DNA from: Mesorhabditis belari
Taxonomy: Eukaryota; Nematoda; Chromadorea; Rhabditida; Rhabditidae
Length of the DNA stretch: 64,000 nucleotides
Assembly (NCBI GenBank): GCA_958450365.1
Contig: CAUEEP010000743.1
Coordinates: forward strand, 5,085,001 to 5,149,000
Direction of reading: 5' to 3'
Position 1 is the stretch's first letter. The number at the start of each line of letters is the position of its first letter. A model generated the notes under the pieces. It searched no databases and was not told the origin of the DNA. It was given only the letters and a program-made list of their open reading frames with translations. Positions 22,908-34,787 of this stretch are shown here, in pieces. Made by a program: the position numbers and the translations under genes.

Positions 22908-25426
22908 ATGCCGCCAAAACGAAAAAAAGCTGGACCGCCAAAGGAGGAAATAGCTAATGAGTCGGAGGTAATGCTTGTTTTAATACCTTTGTTTCAAGAT
23001 GGACTTGCAGTCAATTTCGAATGGTCGATAAATGAAATTATATTAACTTTTTATGATTCATTCACTAATTGGTTTATATTTAGGAGGATTCTCTCGCGAA
23101 AAGGGTACACAAAGATCCAAATCTTTGGAAAGATTTTATTGATGCTCACTTCGCGGCGGATAGACTTTCAACTTTGACGCTCCCAAAGACGTCTAGAACG
23201 GTAAAACTCTTTTGTTTACGCTTTAATGCCATTACGTTTTAGACGTCTAAATACAAGTTACCGAGTTTGGGTGACATAGTTCATTTCAAGGGATGCGACG
23301 AGTTGGAGGTACGATAAACTGTCATTTCTGCAAATTTTCCTTTTTAGACACCAATTGGCAAAACAATACGACCAGAAGACGCTGGATGGAGTGATCGTTT
23401 AACATTAAATTATCGAAGATTACTGGAACAATCGAGTGACATCGGTAGTTTTAAAGTTGGGCTATGTATTTCTTTCAATTTAGATGAAAATGCTAACTCT
23501 GAAATCTTTTCTTTGTTATCACAATATGTTGATTTCACTGGAAATCCATCTGCATCATCTAACTATAGAGTAAGAGCTACAACACTTTATATGTTAGTAT
23601 GCGTTTAGTTATGCTATGTTGGACATTTGCTGAACCACGTGATAAAGACGAGGAATCTAATCTTGCAAAATAAAAAGAAACTGGAAGAGATCGACGAGGT
23701 TATCAATTTTTACTACTAGCTCGCTAATTATTTTTTAGATAAACCTTGACGATGCTACGCTTCAATCTACAAGAGATCAAGGCTTTGTGCGTCCCTGCGT
23801 ATTAGTTCTACTACCTTTTCGCAAGGATGCATTCGAGGTTGTTAACATCATGGAATCGCTAGTATTTGGAGGAGGTTTTGCTTGAGAAGAATAAGAAAAT
23901 AATGGTGTTTTAGGAGAGAAACCGAATGTTGCAAACAGAAAGCGGTTTAAAGATGAGTTCGGTGATACTGGTTATAGAGTATCAGGTGCTCGGCTTGTTG
24001 AAGAAACATTTCGGGTAAGTTATCCTGTTTAGTTTTGCTGTAACTTTTTATGTAGGATACCATGGAAGGAAATGTGGATGATTGTTTCCGAATGGGCGTT
24101 GCAATCTCTAAAAAAGAATTAAAGTTGTACTCACCTTTTTCGAAAGTAAGCTTGTAAAGCGTTCAACATCTTTTATCATCATTCTTTAGTCTGACATAAT
24201 TTTGTGTTCACCACTTGGCCTTCGAATGATTTTAAACGGAGATCAAGGGGATGAAAGCCAGTTCATCTCATCAATTCAAATTGTTGTGGCTGATAAGGTG
24301 AGTGGTGTATTTAATTCTGAAGTTATTAAGTCGTTATAGTGTGATGTTCTGTTACAACAAAATTGGGAACACGTGATTACGATTTTCAAATGGTTAAATA
24401 AGAAACCAAAGCAGATAGAAGCCGACATACGGCGTGTGCGCACTCTATATTTGGACGGTATACCGAAATGCTTAGTAATTATGCAAAAGTTTGTATAGGT
24501 ACGGCGGCTCATTATTGCCAAACTTTGTTATTTGGTGATTATCAACATGAACAGTTCACATCGCTGTCGTTGAAGCACTCGTTGAGTCATTGCGGTCTTG
24601 TTCTACACTATCCAACAGTGGAGGGGGTTTTGGACAAGGTAGCTTATTTTCGGAATTCTTCTTGCAAGTTTTCTATTTTAGGTGAATATTCCGATTTGTC
24701 AGGAACTTCATCGGATCAACGTTAAAAATGCTGAGGAGAGTAGTGATGCTCGCTTCCAGTATTTTAAGGTATTCACTAAGGTGTTTTTCATGATGCTAAG
24801 CTCATGTTTAGGATAAACTTCTTGGCAAACTTGAAATGCACACGATGATCTTCATACCATCGTATTTCGACTTTGTTCGGATACGAAATTTGCTGAAGAA
24901 GAAATGTCGAGAGTTTCGTCCAATGTCACGAATATGCACCAGATAACAAGGTAAATATCAAAAAATTTTTAATGTTTTTACATATAAAGTTTAGATAAGT
25001 CGCGCACGTGACTTATTCTACCATGGAAAGAAGAAATTATTGTTGGTTACGGAACGATTTCACTTTTTCAAGCGCTTTCATCTTCGGGTAATTATTATTC
25101 ATGTTTTTTTCGAGTCGATTTTCTTTAGGGAGCCAAGAACATTTTGTTCTATCAATTACCAAATGATCCAAGTTTCTACGCAAATGTAGGTTTTGAATAT
25201 TTTTAAATGATAGTAAATTGTTTTTCAGATGATCAATATGTGCTCCTCTGATGGAATGCGTGTGAAAGCGATCCTTCCCTTCTCTCAATTTGATCGTTTG
25301 CGACTTTCGAATGTTTTTGGAAAACAAATGGCTGCAGGAATCTTGAAATCGGAGAAACAAGTGGGTACTATTGGATTAAATTTAAATTTATTACGTTTTT
25401 AGATTCAAGCCATAGTTTCGGAGTGA
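22908..25426 (+). CDS. UTP25: UTP25 (DIEXF) homologue, SSU processome factor
   Basis: Nucleolar protein needed for 18S rRNA maturation; the family has a degenerate DEAD-helicase-like fold. About 16 short exons from ATG 22908 (MPPKRKKAGPPKEE, a basic nucleolar-type N-terminus) to TGA at 25424-25426. Diagnostic blocks in order: HLLNHVIKTRNLIL (23.65 kb), STRDQGFVRPCVLVLLPFRK (23.78 kb), DCFRMGVAISKKELKLYSPF (24.09 kb), SDIILCSPLGLRMIL (24.2 kb), HYCQTLLFGDYQHEQF (24.51 kb), MIFIPSYFDFVRIRNLLKK (24.86 kb), SRARDLFYHGKKKLLLVTER (25.0 kb), FHFFKRFHLR and GAKNILFYQLPNDPSFY. Odd: within the exon at about 24811-24950 the frame changes by one base in the run GAAGAAGAAATG near 24896-24904. Upstream frame 1 gives the conserved PSYFDFVR block, while the following conserved ECHEY-type block (VQCHEYAPDNK) and the in-phase donor lie in the next frame. 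The acceptor just before ATG suggests trans-splicing. Confidence 0.9.
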
Positions 25427-26067
25427 TTCTTGTTTTGGTTAAAGGTTGAACTTTTTTTGTTTTGCTTAGGCTGTTATTTTAGCCATTGTTAATAATACAT
25501 TACCTTGTTTTTTCTTTGTAATCTTGTTATTGTTGTTACAGTATTCTTGTTACTTGTCTTTGGTTTGTTGTCATATTTTGCTGACTTTATTTTTCTGAAA
25601 TTTATAAATCTTGGGCAAAATGAGTCGCACAACATGCTGAAAAATACAATTCACAGATACAGACGTGTGTTGTTATGCGTTTGTGTTAGCGATGGCTAGA
25701 TGTATGCGCGAGTGAGTGCTCTTTTGCCTTCTCTCGGATGGAATCCTGTTTGCAGACTGGACCGAGTGAAGTCTGTCACCTCGTTCAACCCGTTTCCCTC
25801 TCCGCTTTTTCTTTTCTCGTCAATCTCTTTTTTTTGTGCAAAGTAGGATTATTTACAGGAAGAGTCATTTTATTGATTTTCTGCCATTTTTCGCGGACGG
25901 TTTTTTTTAGCATTGAAATGTTTGTACAGTTCAGATGGGTTTTGAAATTTATGCACTTAAATCATTCGGAATACTAAAAGGGCAATTTATTGAAATTTCA
26001 ATGTTTTTGCTTTTGATGAAAATATTTTTGTTATTGAGAAATTCTTCAGGCTCCGTTTTGTGGGTCA
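25427..26067. other. Intergenic region between UTP25 and the DUF3105 gene
   Basis: T-rich sequence without a recognised gene. TTCTTCAG shortly before the next start, at about 26048, is a likely spliced-leader acceptor. The two genes have the same orientation, but the gap of about 640 bases is longer than usual for a nematode operon. Confidence 0.5.
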
Positions 26068-27734
26068 ATGTTGGGGAAATGTGAGCTCTTCGTGGGACTC
26101 ATTTGTCTCGTTGGCGTTAATTATGGCTATATGGGAGCGATGATGGGACAAATCACAACTTGTGATGATGGAAAAGTTTGGATTTTAAATGCTAACACTC
26201 ACTTCTCAAAGCAACAAACTTTTAAAAACTTTATCATCGAAATCTTTGCAGACTGGGATTGAGATCGATTGGGATCCGAACGATTTCTCGGTCTTCACTT
26301 GCCCAAATCGAATCCGTTTCGCAAGGTTAACCACATTTTTTGATTTCTTTATTTTTTTTTTTGATATTTAGACGAGAAGTCGATCCGGTTCTTTTCGAAA
26401 TCCCGGATTTTAACGCACGGACAGATCAAGTTGGGCACAAATGTGTGAACGAGAAAATCGTCTACAAAGAGGTGCCGCCATTGAGGTTCGAATGATCTGA
26501 ATGGAGATCTGATACTGATCTGAATTAAGATCTGATACTGAATGTTGGATTTCTAACTTTTAAAATCCTTGACAATTTTCAGAGGTGATCATCGACCGAA
26601 TTGGCCTCGATACGGCGAGTACTTGTATGTACCACCGCAGCGGTGGTTGCATAATTTGGAGGTATAAGCTGACGATTTCGAAAAGATGAGAAATTTTCAG
26701 CATGGCACGATCGTTCTGCTCTACCATCCGTGCACCGATCTGGAGGAGTTGCAAAAGTTGCGACATTTGGTGACGGGTTGCTTGTGGAGACACATCGTCA
26801 CTCCATACAATCGCCTCAGTGAACAACGGGTTTGTGAGATAAATGGGGAATATCAGAATCAAAATGCGATCAAAAATCTATTAAAAGATAGAATTTGAAA
26901 AATTTAGCCACTAGCCCTCGTGGCATGGGGAGCGAAACTCGAGTTGAATCTCGTTGATGAAAGGAGCATAGCGATGGCTGTTGCGTTCATTAGGGTGAGT
27001 CCGAACAGTGATTGCTTTTTTTTGTTTAAGTTCTAAAGTTCTAAAGATAAGAAAAGAACGGAGTACTCCAAAAAGAAAGTTTTTCAGCTTTTTGTACTTT
27101 TTTTTTCTATTTGAATCTAAGAAAAATCAATTTCCTTATTTTTAGATTTATTGGAATAATTTTGATTCTGTAGCTCTCGATGAGAGCTGAAAAACGTTAA
27201 GAAAAACGTTAAAAATCGAACAAAAACTGAGCAATTGGTTGCGATTTGTGAAAATACCCGTTTACACGATTATTTTAGAGAAAATGCAACTTTTTAAGAG
27301 AAAAGGCTTATCCAGTAAGAAATACAAAACTTTTGATCGAAAAAAAAGGTTTTAATTTCGGGATGGGGCAAACTTTTGATAGGTTTTAATGATGAAAGGT
27401 TTTGCGCTAGCCACCGGCTTGTTACTGGCAATTAAACTAGAAGCGCAGATCAAAAACCTTCACACATCATTCACACAATTGACTTGGGGAATTTGATGGT
27501 TTCTTCGCGAAAAACACCTTGAATCCATTTAAAATTGAACACATCGATTCGCGATTTCAGAAACACGCCCGCGTCGCTCCGGAAGACATCTCGAGAGACG
27601 GGATCTATGACCATTATCTGATGGTGCCGGCGAGAATTGTTAGCGACCAAGCTGACTCAAAGATTTGCCCCGATTTCCTCACTGTTTCCACCACCACCAC
27701 TCCCCTATCAAATAACGCAACAATTCACTTGTAA
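26068..27734 (+). CDS. Secreted or membrane DUF3105 protein, TP53I13-like
   Basis: Seven exons from ATG 26068 to TAA 27732-27734. The first exon encodes a hydrophobic leader ([20 protein letters not shown]) that looks like a signal peptide. It is followed by [36 protein letters not shown], then the diagnostic DUF3105 core [19 protein letters not shown] with TIVLLYHPC and [17 protein letters not shown], then [17 protein letters not shown], and a tail with [15 protein letters not shown] and a Thr-rich end. The HNLEHG motif is the hallmark of the domain, also found in human TP53I13. The biochemical role of the family is unknown. Exon phases agree; the intron before the last exon (about 26996-27560) is the longest and contains no recognised repeat. 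Confidence 0.82.
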
Positions 27735-28027
27735 ACTTTTTTGGGTCTTTCAAAACGAGTTTTTTTTATTGAGCTTTTGATTTCTATTGTTGTAAATATT
27801 TGAAAATAATATGACAAAGCATTTTTTCGACTGGTGCTTTTTGTGGGAAAATTTATGTTATTTATGAGAAGATAAATGCTTCAATGATTGGGGGAAAGTT
27901 ATTGGCAAGATGACTTTAGATCAATTTGAATCAATGAAAATTTCTATTAAGTTTTATTTTAAAAATTTTATATTAAATAAAGCAACACAATATTTACAAA
28001 AATGTGAATGAAATTTTCGTTTTCTTT

Positions 28028-30916
28028 TCAAAGGGGATTTTCGTGTTGTAGGAGAGTGATGCAATTTTTTGGATCTCCAGACGGCTTCAACCGTTCTCGA
28101 ATCTCCTCGATTGGCATCATCATCACGATAAGCTGAAAAATATTACCGTAAATACTGTAATAGTACCCCACTCCCATAATGACGGTGCGGAGTGTTGCGT
28201 AGTCTAGCTTTGAACGAGTTTTTCTCGACACTGGTTTATGCTACAATGCGCGTTTAGGTATCAAAAAATAGCCCTGAAATTCAGCTATTTTTTGATACCA
28301 AAGACACATTTTTTGAAAGTACAGGCGCTTTGAAAAAAATTAAATACAAAAAACTTTTGCGACTACGCGACTGTACGAGGGGGGTGGGGTACTATTACAG
28401 TATTTACGGTATGTTATTCTTGTTTTATTTTATTTATCGTTAAACAGTTTCCCTATTTTCAAGTATTTACGGTACTATTACAGTATTTACGGTAGGTTGG
28501 AAAGAAGAAAGAAGAAAGGAAAGAGGTTCTCGGAAAGAAAGTTTGACTAGAATTTCTTAAAAACGAATCCACCAATTCAAGAACCTTTTGCTCTATTATT
28601 TACAAGTCGACTCCAAGAAATTACGCGTAAAAAAAAATGAGTGCATTTTTCGGGATAGGCTAATTTCCGCAAATTTTTTTTTGCGCAACAAGGTCATTTG
28701 CGCAACTAGCCATAACTTTCTTCTAAGTGGACCAATCTTTATGTTTTTTTTGGTTTCATTTCATTTTGTTGCACTTATTGAGATCTACAAAATGAAACCA
28801 AAATCAAAAAATTGCGGAAACTAGCCTACCCCCAATTTTCTCCTTAAATTTTCGAGATTTTTGAAAAATTATTATTTTCCAGGTTAAATTCAGCTCACTT
28901 TTTGCATGAGAAAAACGATTCCTGATGAGGTAAAGCTATCATAAAATGAGCAATACGCTTTATAATCTCTAATTTTTGGCCAAAAATTTTTTTACAGAGA
29001 AGCTCTTATTTCAAAAAATAATTTTTTTTGGTGTCATCTTCTTGGCACTGAGTGTTTGCAAAAATAGGTGATTCTGAAAAGTTTAAAAAAAAACATTCGA
29101 TAAGATTTGCCTTAATCACAAATTTTCCCTATTTTAACTACTTGATTTTAGGTTTTGAATGGGACTCATTGCCTATCCATTAACCCATTAAAAGCTTGTC
29201 TAAAGGCTGGCCACTCAAAAAGTGACCAAGTCACTTCAGCTGAAGAAATCCCTTATTTTTTTACCTAAAGCTCACTCTGATTTTTTCTCAAAAACTTTAG
29301 AATATATTCAAGTTTATCAAAAAATCTGGGAAGAATTGATGGCTTGGTTTTTGAGAAATCACCGTGCAAACTTTTTCTGCAAACTTTCTTTCCAACCTAA
29401 TCCTTATCTACTTATCAATCGAATTCATGGCTTGGTTTTTGAAGAAAACGATGATCAGTAAAAGAAAGAGCTAAAATGGGAAAGATGTCAAAAAAGCTGA
29501 TTAGGAGATGATCAGATCAGATTCTAAAATCATCGTGCAAACTTTTTCTACGAACTTTCTTTCCAACCTACTGATTGACTATTGAACTTCAAGCTCTCAA
29601 AAGACATCTAGAAATCAGCTATTTTAAACTCGTTTTAATAGTATTTTACAGAAAAATAATTGGTATTTCTAATGAAATAAATCATAGATTAATTGGTATT
29701 GGTTTTTGAGAAATCACCGTGCAAACTCTTTCTACGAACTTTCTTGCTAACCTAATACTTATCTACTTATCAATATCTACAAAGCACTCACCACTTTTCC
29801 TACGAACTTTCTTTCCAACCTAATCATATGTGCATTCTATTGAATATATTCTTTAATGTATTATAGATTTTTTAATATTATTTGTTTACTTACCTTGCTA
29901 TCATCTTGTCCTTGATAAAGCATCTCGCCGTCGAAAGTCACAAGGCCATACTTTCGGGCTCTTAGCAACATGCCGACCAGCTTCATTTTCTTTATTTTTA
30001 TATATTTTTTTAGAATTTTACTACCTTATCTGAATATAGGGCGTAAATATAAAAAAGACGTCCAAAAGCTACGTATTTATGAGGCGGAGAACCCTCAGCG
30101 CTCTCGTCAATTTTCTAAACAAATCAAATCATATCTTGCATAAATTTAGGTACTTTTAAAGTGATTTCGACCAAATCCAGGGAAATCTTTAATTTTTATT
30201 AATTTTATTGGTATTATTGATAATTTTACTAAGCTAGATATGCTGTTTCTAACCTCCATCAGGAAGAGCACCTCTCGGCAAACGTGAACTCCTGCCTGTA
30301 AAAAAGAAGTGAAGGAATTGGTAGATGGATTTCCGGAGAGGGGATTGGACCCTCGATCTCCGGAGAGAGGATTTGCTTTTCAGGCAATTACTTTAACCAC
30401 TGAGCTATCCGGTGCCTTAACTCGCAGAGAGAAAGAAAGAAAGACAATGGGGAAGAAGAAAGGAAGAAAGAGAAAGAAGGAAAGCCAAGGGGGAAGAAAA
30501 AGAAGGAAAGATAAGGGGAAGAAGAAAGGAAGAAAGAGAAAGAAGGAAAGACAAGGGGGGAAGAAGAAAGAAAGAAAAGTTATAGATCAAACTATCATTG
30601 ATTCGGTGTTCACCTTAATTCCCCGTCTCTCCGTTTTGCTGCCGGGCGGTGGCCGGCCGTAGTCACTCGAATTTTTATCGTATTTCGGCTCCACATACGT
30701 TGATGAGCCAGGATCTCTAAAGAAGACCATTTAAAGCAATCCAGGCCAGAATTTACTATCAGATTTAGTGTTCAATAAGACTTCTGATTATGAGCTTCAT
30801 CCTCACCTTTTCAATTCCTCTTCCGTTTTTGCAACAATATTTGAGAACATCTTCACTGTATTCAGCACCGAACCGCGATGCCGCTGAGCGGCCTTTTTTG
30901 CCAAAATTTGCTCCAT
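28028..30916 (-). CDS. Costars-domain (ABRA-type) protein, paralogue A
   Basis: Minus-strand exons: about 30916-30807 (MEQILAKKAAQRHRGSVLNT...), 30715-30613 (SSDYGRPPPGSKTERRGIK), 30298-30255 (AGVHVCREVLFLME), 30115-30025 (HKYVAFGRLFYIYALYSDK), 29983-29895 (LVGMLLRARKYGLVTFDGEM) and 28132-28028 (PIEEIRERLKPSGDPKNC..., TGA). The RARKYGLVTFDGEMLYQ-QDD block is the Costars signature of actin-binding Rho-activating protein and Costars family proteins, which are linked to actin dynamics and serum-response signalling. The domain is C-terminal, as in ABRA. The long last intron (28133-29894) holds a MITE A copy, a second foldback and a dispersed 40-bp repeat; the 30299-30612 intron holds a tRNA-like sequence. 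Next to paralogue B with the same exon order, so a tandem duplicate. Confidence 0.85.
28144..28411. mobile_element. MITE family A, copy 3
   Basis: Full-length, terminal repeats TACCGTAAATACTGTAATAG, in the last intron of Costars paralogue A, only 12 bases from the acceptor side of the final exon. A 33-base end fragment of the same family follows at 28462-28494. Confidence 0.85.
28652..28832. mobile_element. Foldback element family D, copy 1
   Basis: Ends GGGATAGGCTAATTTCCGC and the complement GCGGAAACTAGCCTACCC enclose an inverted repeat with ACAAAATGAAACCAAAATCA. A related copy lies at 41125-41336. The terminal bases GGG-TAG differ from the hAT-like family, but both contain GCGCAA-rich interiors. 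Confidence 0.7.
29365..29830 (-). repeat. Dispersed 40-bp repeat in the last Costars A intron
   Basis: Four copies of a motif near ACTTTCTTTCCAACCTAAT preceded by CACCGTGCAAACTTTTTC, at about 29368, 29540, 29715 and 29795, with variable spacing. Origin unknown; possibly a decayed tandem duplication. Confidence 0.6.
30332..30417 (-). repeat. tRNA-like sequence followed by a purine tract
   Basis: Minus strand: CCGGATAGCTCAGTGGTTAA (A box), TTGC-CTGAAAA-GCAA as a possible anticodon stem-loop, and GGGTCCAATCCCCTCTCCGG (T arm). Related to 8562-8641. The adjacent 30425-30570 is a GA-rich tract (GAAGAAAGGAAGAAAGAG units), a possible remnant of a SINE tail. In an intron of Costars paralogue A. Confidence 0.55.
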
Positions 30917-31305
30917 TCTCTTTGAGAATCTTAAATTTAAAGTATTTCTTAAAGCTCAATTTCTTTTTTTTCATTTTCTTTGATCTCTTTCAAAAAAAAT
31001 TTCCTTGGAAGAGCAACCATTCCATTAATTATTTTTGCTGTTGTCGTGGAAAGCTTTATTCAAAATAATTCAATTCAAAGCCAATAAACAATCCAAGTTT
31101 ATTCAAGTTCAAGAATAGAGTTTAATTTGAGCAAAGTTTAGGGCAAGAGATCGTAGAAATCCCGTCAAAAAGAAATGAATTGGTAAACGGTAAAAAAATG
31201 ATAGCCAGAAGGGTAATCTCCAAAAAAAATGCAACTAGTTCTTAACAATTTGAAGTTTTATAAAAGTAAAATTTTATCTGACATCTAGAAGTAATTTGAA
31301 AAAGA

Positions 31306-32842
31306 TTAAATCAACACGACACAATTCTTTGGATCACCGGATGGACGAAGTCGAGTTCGGACTTCATCAAGCGAGAGCAACATAGCAATTGGCTAAATAT
31401 TTGATTAGAGATTTGAGATTTGAGAGTAAGTTTTGAGATTTGAGAGTAAGCACAAAATATTTTGTAAAAGTTTTCTTTTTCCATGGTAATTCTTTGAGCA
31501 AACTTTCCCTAGTGCTCACTTTTCTATCGTCTTGTCGTTGATAGAGCATCTCTCCCTCGAAATGGATTAGTCCGTACTTTCGAGCGCGAATCAGCATCCC
31601 CATCAGCTAAAATAGTTTACCATAAATACTTTAATAGTACCCCACCCCCCTCGTACAGTCGCGTAGTCGCAAAAGTTTTTTAGTATTTCATTTTTTTCAA
31701 AGCGCCCGTACTTTCAAAAAATGCGTCTTTGGTATCAAAAAATAGCTGAAATTCAGGGCTATTTTTTGATACCTAAGCGCGCATTGTAGCATAAGCCAGT
31801 GTCGAGAAAAACTCGTTCAAAGCTAGACTACGCAACACTCCGCACCATCATTATGGGAGTGGGGTACTATTACAGTATTTACGGTAAGAATTTCAAAAAT
31901 AAACAGTTTTTCAATGGACAAATGGAAAAAACAACTTATCATTTACTTTTTTCATTGAAAACTTACTGTTTCAGAATAGTAGGAGTAAAGTTGAAAGAGT
32001 TTTCCGAATTCGATTACTCTGAAATTTTTTCAAGGTATTTTCTTATTGTTTCTTAGGAATTCACGTAAATTGATTTGAAGATAGTGTTTAAATTCAGATT
32101 TATCATTTATTCATTTAACAATTTTGAATAGATTCTATTTATTCTTCAGTTTCTACAATTTTTCTCTTCTTCTTTTTACTGTGTGTCATTTTATCAATTA
32201 AATATCAATTCTATTGTCACTTTTTCATTCTTATATTGATAAAGAATTGATATATATTAGCAACAATTTACAGTATTTCTTTTTTTATTACACAATTCCT
32301 AAATCTCTATACCTATTTGGCGGTTCGCCGATCGCGTTCTCGTTGATCGTTTCGATTAAAAAAATGATCTCTCGACACACGTGAACCGAAGCCTAAAAGC
32401 TTTAAAATGAAACTAAAAATAACGAAGAACTTTAGAACTTTAGCTTTAGAATCTTTAAAAGAACTTCTTTAGCTTTAATTGTAATAGAATACTTTAATAT
32501 CTTTCTTAAATCTTTATCTTAAACTCTTAATATCTTTCTTCTTAATCTTTTTCTTCTTAACATCTTTTTCTTCTTAATCTTTTCACTCACCTTAATCCCC
32601 CGTGCCTCAGTCTTACTACCGGGTGTTGGTCGACCGTAGTCAGTCGCTTCTTTGTCAAACTTTTGCTCTACATACGAATTCGAGTATGGATTTCTGAAGA
32701 AAGCAATTTTAAGGATCAATTCATCACACAACTTCTTCAAACTGTCTTCCGTTTTCTCCGCGAGCGCCTGGAATTTCTGAATGGAGTCGCGTAGACTCGA
32801 GCGGCGATTATTTTCCACTACTCGCGAGGCATCGGCGCTCAT
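31306..32842 (-). CDS. Costars-domain (ABRA-type) protein, paralogue B
   Basis: Minus-strand exons: 32842-about 32735 (MSADASRVVENNRRSSLRDS...), to about 32595 (TDYGRPTPGSKTEARGIK), about 32396-32320 (ASVHVCREIIFLIE), about 32029-31978 (VIEFGKLFQLYSYYSET), 31606-about 31527 (LMGMLIRARKYGLIHFEGEM) and about 31385-31306 (LDEVRTRLRPSGDPKNC..., TAA). Same exon order and junction positions as paralogue A, about 390 bases upstream of it in the same direction. A 38-base intron (GTTGTG...TTCTTCAG) inside the first block restores the paralogue A alignment; read through, the frame is also open, so this junction is uncertain. The MITE A copy at 31618 lies 12 bases upstream of the Costars-core exon. Confidence 0.82.
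31618..31886. mobile_element. MITE family A, copy 4 (donor of the captured exon piece)
   Basis: Full-length, terminal repeats TACCATAAATACT and TATTTACGGTA. Its left end plus the adjoining intron and exon sequence of Costars paralogue B reappears at 46712-47102. Confidence 0.85.
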
Positions 32843-33566
32843 GTTTCGACTATAAAAGTGGATGCTGAAACAATGTTACTATTAAGAATTTGAATCAATG
32901 ATCAGAGAGACAAAAACATTTCTTTAAGCACAGATCTAAAAATGCTAACTAAAAGCAAGAGAAAAGAAGACAAAAACATTTCTAATCGTTAAGGTTCAGG
33001 CGTGTGTTCGAGAGAAAATTTGAGGCACAGAAAAACGGCTGTGCTTTCACGTGTGGCAGAGTGAAGGGGAGAAGGGTCCTCTCTGGGCCCTTATCCCATC
33101 CCTTTCTCTGAACTGAATGATCGGCTCTGATCTGCTTTCTTTCCTCACCACCGTCCCCTTTTTCTCCTAAAGTCTGACATTTTCTGTTTATCTCTTTTTT
33201 TTCCTCCTTTCTCTTTCAGGTTTTGACTCATACAAAATCCTTTCGACATCTCCATTGACCCAATTGATATCCGCTAAGTTTCATGGAGAAGTTGAAAGAA
33301 ATATTTTTGAGTATATGTGGATATCTTTTCTTTTTCTTTCGCCAATTTTTCCTCCTGTTTGAGTCAATAAAAGTCAGCTGTTAGCTCAAAAGAAACACTC
33401 TCTATCTTTTGTGAAATTCTAATTGTGAAAAAAGTGAGAATAATAATGTGACGAAATTAGATCTGTCTTGAAATCTTTAAACTCGAATTGTGAAGCTTTT
33501 TAATGCGTTAACTATTGAAAGAAAGGTTTTTAAAGTTTTATTGGCATGAAGAAAATAAAAAGAATT

Positions 33567-33857
33567 TACCGTATTTCTTCGAATAGAAGACCGGGTAAAG
33601 AGTATCATCGCGTACTCCTGCGTAGCAGCCCTTTTTAAAATTTCTTTTCTGCATAAAAGCTTTCAATCAAGTGCTATAGGGCTGGAAAATGGCTCAAAAA
33701 TCTGTGGTATTTTTGCTGTGGTATTTTTGAGTCATTTTCCAGCTCTATAGCACTTCATTGAAAGTTTTTATGCAGAAAAGAAATTTTAAAAAGGGCTGCT
33801 ACGCAGGAGTACGCGATCATACTCTTTACCCGGTCTTCTATTCGAAGAAATACGGTA
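33567..33857. mobile_element. Foldback element family F, copy 1
   Basis: Almost perfect palindrome of 291 bp, ends TACCGTATTTCTTCGAATAG. A shorter relative with the same ends lies at 53317-53436, and an internal fragment at 13780-13803. Confidence 0.85.
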
Positions 33858-34186
33858 TTATTTTTATTTTTCTAAAATAAACTGTTAGTACCAAAAGATT
33901 CTTCGCTTCAAGCGCTATCTTTTGGTATCTAAGCGAACATTTTTCGCCGAAGCAGCACAGAGAACCGATCGTCACAAAATTGTGTTAGACTACGCGACTG
34001 TACGGGGGGGGGCGCTATTATGACAGGTATGACGGTAGGTAGATAGGAAGAGCTAGGTATTATGTACCTAGTTTCTTGTTTATTCGATGGCAATGCGCAC
34101 TTGCTAAAAAGCTGAATATTTTGTCTAAACAATTTTATGTGCCTATGTATGTATATGATATTCGATTATTGTATTTTAAAAAAAAC

Positions 34187-34692
34187 TTGGCACTTTGGTG
34201 GTTGGAGGATCACCTATATTTTTCACTTTTTCTAAAGTAATCAAGAGCGCTGAGCACAAATTTCGCATTTAAAACATGGATTTGCTTTTAAAAAACTGAC
34301 TTTTTCGACCTCGGAACAAAAGCAAAATCAATGCTTTTTACATTTGTCTTTGTGAACGTTTAGCGTAATGACGCATCGTTGGTGGTGCATTTAGGTAGGC
34401 CCGGGTTGGAGGCAGGTGCTGCAAGCTTTTCGGCAAATAATTGAGGATGTGTCTGAGCTATCTCTAGAGAGCTTGCAGGACTTACCTTCACCCTGGCCTT
34501 GCCTAAGTGCACCCCAACTATGCGCCATTAAACTGTGACTAAATCTTTTGAGGTCGAAAAAAAACGGTTTTAAAAGCAAATCTATGTTAAAAATGCGAAA
34601 TTCGTACTCAGCGCACTCGATTACCCGAGAAAAAGTGAAAATTTCGAAATATAGGTATCCCCAACCATCAAAGTGTCAAAAGCTTTGTTGCA
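34187..34692. mobile_element. Foldback element upstream of CSTF2
   Basis: Inverted ends CTTGGCACTTTGGTGGTTGG and the imperfect complement CCAACCATCAAAGTGTCAAAAG, with about 200-base diverged arms and a unique GC-richer centre. It ends 95 bases before the CSTF2 start codon. Confidence 0.7.
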
Positions 34693-34787
34693 CTTAAAAT
34701 TTGAGGATAGTTTTCTTTTTTTGTTCTGCTTTTTCATATGTAAAATGAAAATGCCACCTTTTAGATATAAACCGACTGTCATCAAAT

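Larger units (their letters stand above)
32843..34787. other. Divergent promoter region of Costars B and CSTF2
   Basis: The two genes point away from each other here. The interval contains a foldback at 33567-33857, a decayed relative of MITE A at 33860-34035 (ACTACGCGACTGTACGGGGG) and a larger foldback at 34187-34692, plus AT-rich sequence. No other gene recognised. Confidence 0.5.

Noticed and set aside
28028..28231. Frames beginning [15 protein letters not shown] in several MITE A copies
   Set aside because: The frame lies in the MITE terminal half, is present in each copy, and stops at the element end; in paralogue A the host exon follows by chance in the same frame.
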